Assembly (NCBI GenBank): GCA_934436435.1
Contig: CAKSAN010000009.1
Span: 1 to 64,000, forward strand
Length of the DNA: 64,000 nt
Source of the DNA: an uncultured Acetatifactor sp.
Lineage (GTDB): Bacteria; Bacillota; Clostridia; Lachnospirales; Lachnospiraceae
Direction of reading: 5' to 3'
Shown here: piece after piece, positions 18,448 through 26,266 of the stretch
Position numbering within the stretch: position 1 is the stretch's first letter
Layout: every line of letters starts with the position of its first letter
Position numbers and translations under genes: made by a program
The notes under the pieces: model-generated
Seen by the model: the letters and a program-made list of their open reading frames with translations, nothing else
What the model was told of the DNA's origin: nothing
Databases searched by the model: none

Positions 18448-19290
18448 TTAAGCCTCCAACCTTTGTATCAGTATGACACTTCCATTGTCCCTCTGGGGAT
18501 TTCCCTTCTGCTCTGCTGCACGGATCAGGCAGTCTGCGGATTTCTGGGAATCATCCGTGTCGATCAGGATATCCTCTATTTCTCTCCAGGAAAGTTCCTC
18601 AAAGATCCCTTTGCTCATCAATAACACTTTATCTTCCGGCTTTAGCAGCACAGGCTTTTCACATACCTCTATCTCATGGAAGCCATCCTGTCCCAGATAA
18701 CTCCAGACCTTTTTCTCCTCCATGCTCCAAAGCGTATCCTGTCTGGATATTTTACCGTCTTCATAGGCCTGCGCCGCCAGAACATCCAGCGTCTGCCCCT
18801 TGCTCAGCGGAATCATCTCCCCGCCCCGCAGGACTGCGACACGGATATCTCCTGCCACCGCATAATACAGGTGGCTGCGATTTATAAACACTGCGCCGGT
18901 GCTGGCACCGCCTCTGCGCTCTCCTATCGTTCTCTGGATACGCTGGTTTGCCTCCAGAAACGATGTCCTGAAAAAATATACCGGATCGTTTAGCTCGCAA
19001 TATGGCTCATAACGGTCCAGAATCGCATCCGCTGCCACCTGTGCACAGACTTTACCCGTATTGGCACTGCCGATTCCATCCGCTATGACCGCCATCAGCC
19101 CGGCACTGCTGTCCCATATCTGGGCAACGTCCGCCTGTACCTGCCGGCTGCCGGTAGTCTGCGCAATACCGATCCCCGGCCGCTTATCAGTTCCGCAGGA
19201 TCCATCTCCCCATTTCAAAATGCAGCGGCAGAAGATCAAAATGATGTATACAAGCCCCAGACCTGACAACGCCTGCATACCCATCGTCAT
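18448..19290 (-). CDS. PP2C-family phosphatase-like protein, membrane-anchored
   Basis: The ATG at 19290 overlaps the preceding TGA (ATGA) and follows GGGGGATCTGAA; a GTG at 19305 is less likely. Residues 8-24 form a hydrophobic anchor (LGLVYIILIFCRCIL). The PP2C-like domain shows ADGIGSANTGK near 70, AGDIRV near 146 and a terminal RDNGSVILI near 267. The usual SDG metal-binding motif is replaced by MSKG near 225, so activity may be weak or absent. In type VI systems a PP2C phosphatase (PppA) opposes kinase PpkA and the FHA protein Fha; here phosphatase-like and FHA genes are adjacent, but no kinase was recognised in the window. Confidence 0.75.
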   Translation of the reverse strand: MTMGMQALSGLGLVYIILIFCRCILKWGDGSCGTDKRPGIGIAQTTGSRQVQADVAQIWDSSAGLMAVIADGIGSANTGKVCAQVAADAILDRYEPYCELNDPVYFFRTSFLEANQRIQRTIGERRGGASTGAVFINRSHLYYAVAGDIRVAVLRGGEMIPLSKGQTLDVLAAQAYEDGKISRQDTLWSMEEKKVWSYLGQDGFHEIEVCEKPVLLKPEDKVLLMSKGIFEELSWREIEDILIDTDDSQKSADCLIRAAEQKGNPQRDNGSVILIQRLEA

Positions 19291-19784
19291 TTCAGATCCC
19301 CCCACGAGAAATTATTTCCGCACAGAGGAACAAACAGAAAACGGCTCTGCCCCAGATTGATGATATCGTAGGGATTCAGTTCCAGCGGTACATATACAGG
19401 CTTATCGTTCAGGTACGCAATACCGGAAGAATCTCCCGGAAGTATCATGGTATTTAGGTTCTTAGGATCATATACAATGATAGCGTGATTTCTGCGGTTG
19501 ATCTCATTATCCCCCAGAATCTGGATATCCATTTCATCCCCCCGGCCCACAAAATTCTTACCTTCATGAATCTTGTAATCCATACCTACCTTTGCACCCT
19601 CAATGCAGATGATCCAGCCGCACACAGGACGCACCGTCTCCTCCAGTATTTCCACGGGAGGCTCAAATCCCAGCGGTTTTTCCGCAAATGCCTCGTCCTG
19701 CGTTTTCATATTGCAGTACGGGCAGATCTTCCCATAACGTCTGGGGTTATAAATGTGTCCATTCGGACATTTCGCCAAACCCAT
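19287..19784 (-). CDS. FHA-domain protein with N-terminal zinc-ribbon-like motif
   Basis: A 165-residue soluble protein. The N-terminus has possible zinc ligands C6, H10, C21 and C24 within KCPNGHIYNP and KICPYC. The FHA domain occupies about residues 55-160, with NFVGRGDEMDIQI and the phosphothreonine-binding type NRRNHAIIVYD. FHA domains bind phosphothreonine peptides; in type VI secretion an FHA protein acts as a post-translational switch. It shares an ATGA junction with the PP2C-like gene downstream and lies 38 bases from the membrane FHA gene upstream. Domain call is firm; the ligand is unknown. Confidence 0.85.
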   Translation of the reverse strand: MGLAKCPNGHIYNPRRYGKICPYCNMKTQDEAFAEKPLGFEPPVEILEETVRPVCGWIICIEGAKVGMDYKIHEGKNFVGRGDEMDIQILGDNEINRRNHAIIVYDPKNLNTMILPGDSSGIAYLNDKPVYVPLELNPYDIINLGQSRFLFVPLCGNNFSWGDLK

Positions 19785-19822
19785 TTTCTCCCATCTCCTA
19801 TCCTTTTTATCTCTACTTCACA

Positions 19823-20389
19823 TTACGTCAGAAGCAGCTTCGTATTCGCAATGTAAAGAACATCTCCTGCCACAACCTTACAGGGGCGGTGGATCACCCT
19901 GTAGCATTCCCCGTCTTCCACCTTTCCTACTTTTACACCGTTCTGAGACCCAAGATCCTCCACATACCATTGATCCAGACAGAAATTCAGCACAGCATGC
20001 TGAAAGTCAATAAAGCTGCTGTACTCACAGTCTGACAGATCAATATCCAGCTCCTGATCCCGCCCGGCTTTTCCGATGATCAGGGAAATCTTTCCCTGCA
20101 AGTCCCATGATTTAATGGGCTTTCCTTCCTCATCCAGCAGAATCAGCCTTTGTATCCCCTGTATTCTTTCCGCTTCCGGCATGATCTCTTCCGTATTCTT
20201 GCTGCCGCTGAGCCGGAAAAGATCATATATCGCCGCTGCCATTCCGATAACGATGACAAAATAAACCGCAGGTGCAAAGCGCCATGTCCCTATTTCCTTA
20301 AAGACAAGGAAAACAGCACCTGCTCCGCATAAAATAATCAGAACATCCAGCGTCTGTTTAACTCTTTTTCCTTTTGCTTCCCGCCGCAT
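19823..20389 (-). CDS. Membrane FHA-domain protein
   Basis: The start is set at the ATG at 20389, which has GGAGG about 11 bases upstream and overlaps the J-domain gene by 32 bases. After a short basic head, two hydrophobic segments (VLIILCGAGAVFLVF and AVYFVIVIGMAAAIYDLF) anchor it in the membrane. The C-terminal 100 residues form an FHA domain: LIIGKAGRDQELDIDL, then QHAVL and DLGSQNGVKVG. A membrane-bound FHA protein next to a soluble one suggests a membrane docking site for the apparatus or a signalling scaffold, by analogy with Fha in type VI systems. The 188-residue length assumes this start. Confidence 0.8.
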   Translation of the reverse strand: MRREAKGKRVKQTLDVLIILCGAGAVFLVFKEIGTWRFAPAVYFVIVIGMAAAIYDLFRLSGSKNTEEIMPEAERIQGIQRLILLDEEGKPIKSWDLQGKISLIIGKAGRDQELDIDLSDCEYSSFIDFQHAVLNFCLDQWYVEDLGSQNGVKVGKVEDGECYRVIHRPCKVVAGDVLYIANTKLLLT

Positions 20390-20831
20390 TTCTTTTTTCT
20401 GCCTCCTGCATGCTTCCTCTTCCGAAAAAGGCTGCAAACATTTCCTCGGGTTTGATAGGCCCCTCCGGCTTTGAGGTTCTATGGTCCTGATAAGTTTCCA
20501 TCCCCCTGCCGGGTTGAAATCCGAAAAACCGTTCGAACTGTCCCATATCCGGACTCTTCTCTCCAAAAGAGGTTCTGCCGTTTTTCACTTTCTCCCCTGC
20601 GTTCACAGTGTTTCGGGGGCTTTTCAGACACTCTGCATCATATTTCTTACGGCGTTCTTCATTTTCCAGACATGCATAGGCTTCCTGAATTTCATACATG
20701 CGCTCTTGCTTTGCCTTATCATCCTTTACCACATCCGGATGATATTTCTTAGCCAGACTGCGATATGCCTTCTTTATTTGTTCCGTTGATGCCTGTCTGT
20801 CTACGCCCAATATTTTATAGTAATCTTTCAT
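20358..20831 (-). CDS. J-domain (Hsp40-like) co-chaperone
   Basis: The start is the ATG at 20831, with AGGCGG upstream and the family-typical beginning MKDYYKILGVDRQAS. Residues 1-65 form a J domain with the essential YHPDV motif, which stimulates Hsp70 ATPase activity. The remaining 90 residues are polar, lysine-rich and low in structure, without the Gly/Phe and zinc-finger regions of DnaJ, so this is a class III-type J protein. It lies between the tube genes and the FHA genes, and an Hsp70-like gene follows four genes later. The partner is likely that Hsp70-like protein rather than housekeeping DnaK; this is inferred from operon context. Confidence 0.85.
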   Translation of the reverse strand: MKDYYKILGVDRQASTEQIKKAYRSLAKKYHPDVVKDDKAKQERMYEIQEAYACLENEERRKKYDAECLKSPRNTVNAGEKVKNGRTSFGEKSPDMGQFERFFGFQPGRGMETYQDHRTSKPEGPIKPEEMFAAFFGRGSMQEAEKRNAAGSKRKKS

Positions 20832-20861
20832 GTACTGCCGCCTGTCAGTAGATTTATCAAT

Positions 20862-20889
20862 GGGGACCACCCGCAAGCAGGCAGCCCCC
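20862..20889 (-). promoter_or_regulatory. Strong RNA hairpin between tube and J-domain genes
   Basis: A 13-pair stem (with G-U pairs) and a 2-base loop in the minus-strand transcript, between the second tube gene and the J-domain gene. No uridine run follows it on the minus strand, so it does not look like a simple terminator. It could be a partial attenuator or an mRNA stability element separating abundant tube products from downstream genes. Confidence 0.45.
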
Positions 20890-20931
20890 TTTTATGTCTT
20901 TCCGCCAAAGCTGCATGCGGAATTTTCCTGT

Positions 20932-21360
20932 TTAATTAATGCTGTACCCACCTTCTACGGATACCTGCGCCATCTTATCCTTCTTCTGCTTCATGATCAG
21001 CTTAAAAGTGCCGATGCCTTCCACATCGCCGTAATCTTCCTTGTAATCCACAACAAAAGCGTTGGGATAGGAATACTTGCGAACCACCTGTGAAGCAGCA
21101 ATCACTTCCACAGTGACCTTACGGTAGCAGTCAGAGTTCTCTGCAGGAACCAGTGCCCATAAGCCCAGCTGTCTGGTTGCGTCAAACGGATCTCCGTCCA
21201 CGGCGGTCAGAATCTTTCCCGTAACAGTGATCGTGCTGCCCAGATCTGTGGATCTGGCGTTGCTGTCCTGCGGAATGTCAGTGCTGACCTTTACTCCGGT
21301 AATGCTTGTGGTTCCCAGTTCAATCGTGGTGTTTCCCTCCACCTTTAATGTAAATCCCAT
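20932..21360 (-). CDS. Hcp-like tube protein 2
   Basis: A 142-residue protein beginning MGFTLKVEGNTTIEL with a GGAGA site. It is predicted all-beta with one helix and is clearly paralogous to the gene just upstream: both share DSNARSTDLGST, LVPAExSDCYRKV and PNAFVVxYxED. Size, fold pattern and position next to the sheath-like gene match inner-tube proteins (Hcp, gp19-like) of contractile systems. Two tube paralogues may build different tube sections or a tube initiator. I cannot prove the Hcp fold from sequence alone, and other descriptive names have been attached to such proteins. Confidence 0.6.
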   Translation of the reverse strand: MGFTLKVEGNTTIELGTTSITGVKVSTDIPQDSNARSTDLGSTITVTGKILTAVDGDPFDATRQLGLWALVPAENSDCYRKVTVEVIAASQVVRKYSYPNAFVVDYKEDYGDVEGIGTFKLIMKQKKDKMAQVSVEGGYSIN

Positions 21361-21418
21361 AATTGGTCTCCTTTCATCTGCTATGCGCTATCTATGTATT
21401 ATTTTACCGGCCTGCCGA

Positions 21419-21847
21419 TTACTCCTCACCGAAGCCGCCCTCAAATTTAAGATTGCTCATCTTATCCTTCTTCTGCTTGATCAGAAGGCGGAAAGTGCCT
21501 GCTCCGTTCTCATCCGTAAAATCCTCTTCGTATCCCACCACGAACGCGTTGGGAATGGTGATCTGACGCACAATCTGAGATGCACTCACCACATTGATCT
21601 GCACCTTACGGTAACAGTCGGATTTCTCAGCAGGAACCAGAGACCACTTTGCAAGCTTGCTGGTGTCATCCGCTGTTTCTCCGTCTACGGCTGCCAGAAT
21701 CTTCCCCGTGATCAATACCGTTGACCCCAGATCCGTAGATCTTGCATTGGAATCATGAGGGATATCCGCTCCAAACTCAATGCCGGTGATGCTGGTCTCT
21801 TGTAACTTGATAGACTCGCTTCCTTCGATACTCAATCGTACTCCCAT
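21419..21847 (-). CDS. Hcp-like tube protein 1
   Basis: A 142-residue protein beginning MGVRLSIEGSESIKL, behind a very strong TAGGAGGAAACAAAA site that suits high expression. It shares SITG, DSNARSTDLGST and SDCYRKV blocks with the next gene and the same length. It follows the sheath-like gene by 42 bases, the usual order sheath then tube in contractile injection loci. It differs from its paralogue mainly in the acidic C-terminus (FEGGFGEE versus VEGGYSIN). Role as the main inner-tube subunit is inferred from size, beta-rich pattern, strong ribosome site and gene order. Confidence 0.6.
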   Translation of the reverse strand: MGVRLSIEGSESIKLQETSITGIEFGADIPHDSNARSTDLGSTVLITGKILAAVDGETADDTSKLAKWSLVPAEKSDCYRKVQINVVSASQIVRQITIPNAFVVGYEEDFTDENGAGTFRLLIKQKKDKMSNLKFEGGFGEE

Positions 21848-21889
21848 TTTTGTTTCCTCCTATTTTTTATCTGTACGGCATGTACAAGA

Positions 21890-24058
21890 TTATTCATTTC
21901 CAGCTTTTCTCGTAAGCTGTACTTTCAGATTTTTAGTGGTATTCGCAAAGGTCACTAATACATCGCAGACACCGTTTTTCTCGTCAATACTGAAATCCAG
22001 TTCATCCCCGTCCTGAAGAATAGAATTAACATACTGACGGTCTGCATCCCATCTGCTCTTCTGGCTGTTGGGATTATTGCTGAAAAATGTCAGAATCTTA
22101 TCCTGCTTAAAATCGCCACTGTAGAATCGCAGCATACGTTCAATATATGTAACGACCAGCGTCTTATAGATGGGTTCAAACTCATTGCCGTTACTTAACA
22201 GGTTGCGTGCCTTGTAAACCGTTATGTTCTTGACATTCCGACCCTTGTATTGCGCATTGTCAGAAGAGAATACAAAGCCGAAGCCGGTGCGGTTGATGGC
22301 ATTCTTGATGGTATTGGTAAAGCCGGAGATCTCTTTGGTCATGCTGGTGGTCGCCAGAAGCGCATTGTCATTGGCTTCCACATCAAACCGCACACCGGGA
22401 TATTCCATGCTTGTATTTCTGAAACGCTGCTTCAGATACTCCGGGCACTGCCATGCTGCCACAATGCCTGCCGCTTCATAGGCCGCACCCACATAGACTC
22501 CTTCCAGCCACATCTTCATCACATCATCCTTCTCCGCAGAGAGAGAAACATTTCCATCCTCATCCATGACCATCCGCTTATCGAGAACCAATCCGGACTT
22601 GTCCTTGGGAATGATGGTTGCGTTGGGAATGCACGGCACGGCAAACTCACTGTATGCCTTCTTCATTAGAGGCGCACACTTTTCCTTATAGATGTTGACA
22701 CCTTCTGTAGCAATATAACTGAAGGTGGACTCTTCGCCGGAACAAAAGCTGAAGAAGGTTGTAATGCGGTAGGGCTGCAACGCGTTCATCAACGTTGCCA
22801 CGTTCTCCATGGTATTATTACCGCTCTTCTCCTCCCGCTTGTTGCCTGCAAAACGAACTCTCTGAAGTCTGCCTCCTTCTGTCTGATTCAACTCCACATC
22901 AGGTACGATTCCAAACCAGATTGTATTGTCAAACTCATTCTTGTCGTTAGTGGTATTCAGGTATGTGATCAGGCGGGGCAGATTGCTGGCCTTTACCATC
23001 ATCTCAAGGGGCAGGTTCGTAATCAGAAGCTTCGGCTGCATCCCCCTTTCCTTGACCTGATACTGGTCAAAAAAGGTCTTCACTCCCAATATTTTTTCCA
23101 TCAGGGGCTTGACAACTTTTATAAAATCGTCCTTACTTTTTTTGTAAAACTCCAGATAGCTGTTATAATTGCGTACTTCCAACTCCCTGTCGATGCTGCT
23201 CTCCATTGTGGAGTTTAACGGGCAGAATGTCCGCACCACCAGATCCCTCACATAGTCGGACGGATTATCATTTAATGCATCATAATCCTCCCGGAAGGTC
23301 TCCATAAGACTTGTGTTAACCTGATCATCCACCACCGCAAGCTGGGTACTCTCCTCCTGCTTCATCTCCAGAATCTTTAGTTCTCCATCATCTCCCATAC
23401 TCAGAAGTCCGGCCTTGAATTCAGACTGTCCCTGCCCTGCTTCACTGTCTCCAAGCAGCAACCGGGTCTTAATGTCTTCTATCGCCAACGGCAGCATGGC
23501 CAGAACATTGTTATAGTTCTGACTTGCCTGTTCAAACTGATAGTTCAGTTTATCGCCCAGATCCAGACGTTTGGGATCTTCCTCATCCAGTTCTACATAT
23601 TTACTGTAGGTATACTGGATTTCCCTGCGGACCTGCCGGATGTCATCCATGATTTTCTTAGGGGAGATCATCTCCAGAATATTGCTGAACTGGAAATCTG
23701 CATTGGCCACGCCCTGCGCATCTCTTGCGCTCATCAGTGTCGTCAACATATTTAAAAGATCATTGGATTCATTCAGCGGTATTTCCGTGATACAGTTCTG
23801 GGGAATATTTTCCGGCTTTGTCAGACTGTACTGAATGGTTCCTGTGGCTGCGTCGCACCAGGAATATACCACCGGAGTAAACTTTTCCAGAAATTCCTCA
23901 AAGCTTGAGACCAACAGCTCTTCGTTGATCTCTTTGATCTTGTCGTCATCCAGACTGCTCTTTCCCCGCACATCCCCTACTAAAGTCAGCAGATTGAGTC
24001 GTTCCGGATTGATTTCGGCAAACAGTATTGTTCTGTTTGTCTGTGTGATTGTCTCCAT
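21890..24058 (-). CDS. Probable contractile sheath-like protein
   Basis: About 722 residues from the ATG at 24058, which follows AAAGGAGG with 11-base spacing; a GTG at 24067 is too close to that site. There is no signal peptide. The N-terminal 130 residues and a large alpha/beta body with LLITNLPLEMMVKASNLPR and GVYVGAAYEAAGIVAAWQ would suit a fused small-plus-large sheath (TssB plus TssC length). The C-terminus is beta-rich (DELDFSIDEKNGVCDVLV). Evidence is position directly before two tube genes, length and lack of another candidate in the locus. Family membership needs structure-level comparison, so confidence is moderate. Confidence 0.55.
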   Translation of the reverse strand: METITQTNRTILFAEINPERLNLLTLVGDVRGKSSLDDDKIKEINEELLVSSFEEFLEKFTPVVYSWCDAATGTIQYSLTKPENIPQNCITEIPLNESNDLLNMLTTLMSARDAQGVANADFQFSNILEMISPKKIMDDIRQVRREIQYTYSKYVELDEEDPKRLDLGDKLNYQFEQASQNYNNVLAMLPLAIEDIKTRLLLGDSEAGQGQSEFKAGLLSMGDDGELKILEMKQEESTQLAVVDDQVNTSLMETFREDYDALNDNPSDYVRDLVVRTFCPLNSTMESSIDRELEVRNYNSYLEFYKKSKDDFIKVVKPLMEKILGVKTFFDQYQVKERGMQPKLLITNLPLEMMVKASNLPRLITYLNTTNDKNEFDNTIWFGIVPDVELNQTEGGRLQRVRFAGNKREEKSGNNTMENVATLMNALQPYRITTFFSFCSGEESTFSYIATEGVNIYKEKCAPLMKKAYSEFAVPCIPNATIIPKDKSGLVLDKRMVMDEDGNVSLSAEKDDVMKMWLEGVYVGAAYEAAGIVAAWQCPEYLKQRFRNTSMEYPGVRFDVEANDNALLATTSMTKEISGFTNTIKNAINRTGFGFVFSSDNAQYKGRNVKNITVYKARNLLSNGNEFEPIYKTLVVTYIERMLRFYSGDFKQDKILTFFSNNPNSQKSRWDADRQYVNSILQDGDELDFSIDEKNGVCDVLVTFANTTKNLKVQLTRKAGNE

Positions 24059-24095
24059 GGCTATCACATCCTCCTTTTACTTTGATTTATTGAAA

Positions 24096-24138
24096 AGTTG
24101 TGAGCAATTTTTGTCCACAACTGATGTCTACAATTGCT
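24096..24138 (-). promoter_or_regulatory. Overlapping inverted repeats before the sheath-like gene
   Basis: The 105-base gap before the sheath-like gene holds a perfect 7-base inverted repeat AGTTGTG/CACAACT (24096-24102, 24116-24122). A second perfect pair, AGCAATT/AATTGCT (24103-24109, 24132-24138), has its left arm in the first loop, so the two stems are mutually exclusive or form a pseudoknot. This may be an operator or an RNA switch. No clear promoter is visible. Confidence 0.35.
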
Positions 24139-24172
24139 TCTCGGTACAATAAATGCCGTAATATTATAAATA

Positions 24173-26167
24173 TCATTCAAATACTGCAACATAGTGGATC
24201 TCCAGATCATATCTCCCATCGGATGAAGTAATGTAGATGATATCTCCAAAACTAATACTGTACTGTATCTGCATACATGCAATTGCATTTCCCACCATGA
24301 CACCGGATTTTGATCTGTGGTATAAGATTATGTTGCGGTTTTCATCAGCAATCAGAAAAATATCTTCCAACTGGAGTGCTTTTGCCTGTTCCGGATAAGT
24401 ACCAAAAAGCGCTCCCAATGATACCCTGCCGTCCTTCACCTTATTCATGGAAAAAGAAAGTGGTGGAATCTCCTCCTCATCTTCCGGCTGCAATACAAAA
24501 TAGGCATCCAATTTCCCACAGAAATGGTATTGCTTTTTCTCTTCCGTCAGGCGCTCCAATTCCGGCCTGGGTTTATGTAAAATCTTCCACAAAACAAATA
24601 TGCCGACTATGAGAATAAGTGCAGCCACCCACCAATATGCCTGCCATACCGGAATTACCTTTATCCGATAGGCATACTGTATCGCATCTTCACCGTCACT
24701 GACCTGCAATGTGACAATATGTGTCCCTGCACTCCTTGGATTAATCGTCAGGAGATTCCCCTCCAGGCCAACTTCAACACCTTTCTGCACACCTGTAACA
24801 GAATAGGTCAATATATCCCCGTTAGGATCTGTGAAAAATTCATCCAGATTAAGAATTCTTTCACCGTCTAAAACCGTACAATCTTCTTCCGGTATGCTCC
24901 CGTTTGGAATCTCATTTATCACTTTGACCTGAGCTGAAAATGAATAGTTTCCAAAATCATCCGAAAGTGTTCCTCTCAACATATAAATACCGGAATGAGG
25001 AAATTGCAGACTCCCCTTCAGGACACCCTCTGACACATTCACATATTCCTGTACCATGTCCGCATCATCGTCGGCAAGTTTCCAAAGAAAGCTGTTATAA
25101 AACTCTGTGTTCTTTATAATGTTTTCATTGCGGTCTTTAAAGTAAACCCAATATTCCAGATGCTGATTTCTTTCGGCATCCGTTGTCATCTCCAATACCG
25201 GTGTAAGCCCCCGGTAGCTGATAACATATACCTGAAGATCCTGTCCTTCCTCTGTTTTCGAGTGAATAATCAGTTCTTTTCCTGTCTGATTCTCTCCGAC
25301 ATTTTCAATCTTTCCTACGGCATAATGGGACAGCCCTGTCAGCAGGATTTCCTCCCCGCCATATTGAACGGTTGCTTCTCCTATAGGTTTTGAGGAAATC
25401 AATACTATGTTAATTTCATCCAGATAGAGCGCATCCAGCACACACCTGATTTCCTGACTTCCTCCCGCATAAGTTCCACTGGAAAATTTTTGTATTTGGT
25501 ATATAAGATTGTCCTGAAAAATTCCATACAATATTTCTATCAGGTCTTCCGGCCCTTGTGCAGAATAGCTTTCTGCTTCTGTCTGCATTGCTATTTCTTC
25601 TAAGACCGTTTTGCTACCGTCATATTGACCAAAAGCCACTGTATAGATCTGTATGCCTTCTTCCTGACACTGACAGACGCACTGTTCCAGTTCCTGATTG
25701 GACTGTTCCTCCGTACGTTCCTTACCCTGCGGCAGATCTGTTTCTCCATCCGAGATCAACACCATGATTTTTCTGGTGTTTTTCTCCGCAGACAGCAGCT
25801 CACAGGCGTAGGAGACTCCTAATCCAATATCCGTATCCCGGGAATAAGTTATTGCTCCTATTTCTTCCTTCAAGGCTTCTCTTTCTTCAGCCAATGCTAT
25901 GGATTTCGGTGCAGAATAAGATAAAATGCTGTCATTGTAAGCCACATATCCAATACGGATATCTTCAGCCTGTACTGTATCCACAAATGCCTGTACCATA
26001 CTCAGGCCCATTCGTGATACATCATTGGTTTTCATGGACCCGCTGCAATCAATAACAAAAATAATATCAACAGGTTCCTTTTCGGAGACTATCTCTTCTG
26101 CATGCACCTTTTCTGGAAAGAGCAGACACAGGACAATACAGCAGAGCAATATCCCTATTCTTTTCAT
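24173..26167 (-). CDS. Secreted/membrane VWA-domain protein with cytosolic FHA-like tail
   Basis: A 664-residue protein with a signal peptide (KRIGILLCCIVLCLLF, cleavage after VHA). Residues 28 to about 215 form a VWA domain with an intact MIDAS DCSGS. Beta-sandwich, cadherin/Ig-like regions follow (FFTDPNGDILTYSVTG). A single membrane span lies near 510-530, and the last 115 residues form a cytosolic beta-rich domain (LEDIFLIADENRNIILYHR, ISFGDIIYI) that resembles an FHA fold. Topology is type I: VWA outside, FHA-like part inside. As first gene of the CIS operon it could be a membrane anchor or sensor linking the cell surface to the apparatus; this is inferred. Confidence 0.8.
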   Translation of the reverse strand: MKRIGILLCCIVLCLLFPEKVHAEEIVSEKEPVDIIFVIDCSGSMKTNDVSRMGLSMVQAFVDTVQAEDIRIGYVAYNDSILSYSAPKSIALAEEREALKEEIGAITYSRDTDIGLGVSYACELLSAEKNTRKIMVLISDGETDLPQGKERTEEQSNQELEQCVCQCQEEGIQIYTVAFGQYDGSKTVLEEIAMQTEAESYSAQGPEDLIEILYGIFQDNLIYQIQKFSSGTYAGGSQEIRCVLDALYLDEINIVLISSKPIGEATVQYGGEEILLTGLSHYAVGKIENVGENQTGKELIIHSKTEEGQDLQVYVISYRGLTPVLEMTTDAERNQHLEYWVYFKDRNENIIKNTEFYNSFLWKLADDDADMVQEYVNVSEGVLKGSLQFPHSGIYMLRGTLSDDFGNYSFSAQVKVINEIPNGSIPEEDCTVLDGERILNLDEFFTDPNGDILTYSVTGVQKGVEVGLEGNLLTINPRSAGTHIVTLQVSDGEDAIQYAYRIKVIPVWQAYWWVAALILIVGIFVLWKILHKPRPELERLTEEKKQYHFCGKLDAYFVLQPEDEEEIPPLSFSMNKVKDGRVSLGALFGTYPEQAKALQLEDIFLIADENRNIILYHRSKSGVMVGNAIACMQIQYSISFGDIIYITSSDGRYDLEIHYVAVFE

Positions 26168-26266
26168 CTCCGTCCTCCCCCTCTCTTACCTTACTTATTA
26201 CTTCTTTTTTTTAGGCTTCTTAGGCTGAAAAAGACCAAATTCTGATACAGTGTAATCTGCCCTCCT

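Noticed and set aside
1..26167. Prophage or R-type tailocin
   Set aside because: No integrase, terminase, capsid, tape measure, holin or endolysin was recognised, while Rhs, PAAR-like, FHA and PP2C-like genes are present, which favours an injection system.
1..26167. Canonical T6SS (i to iii)
   Set aside because: No TssJ, TssL, TssM, TssK or ClpV could be recognised, and the host appears to be a monoderm.
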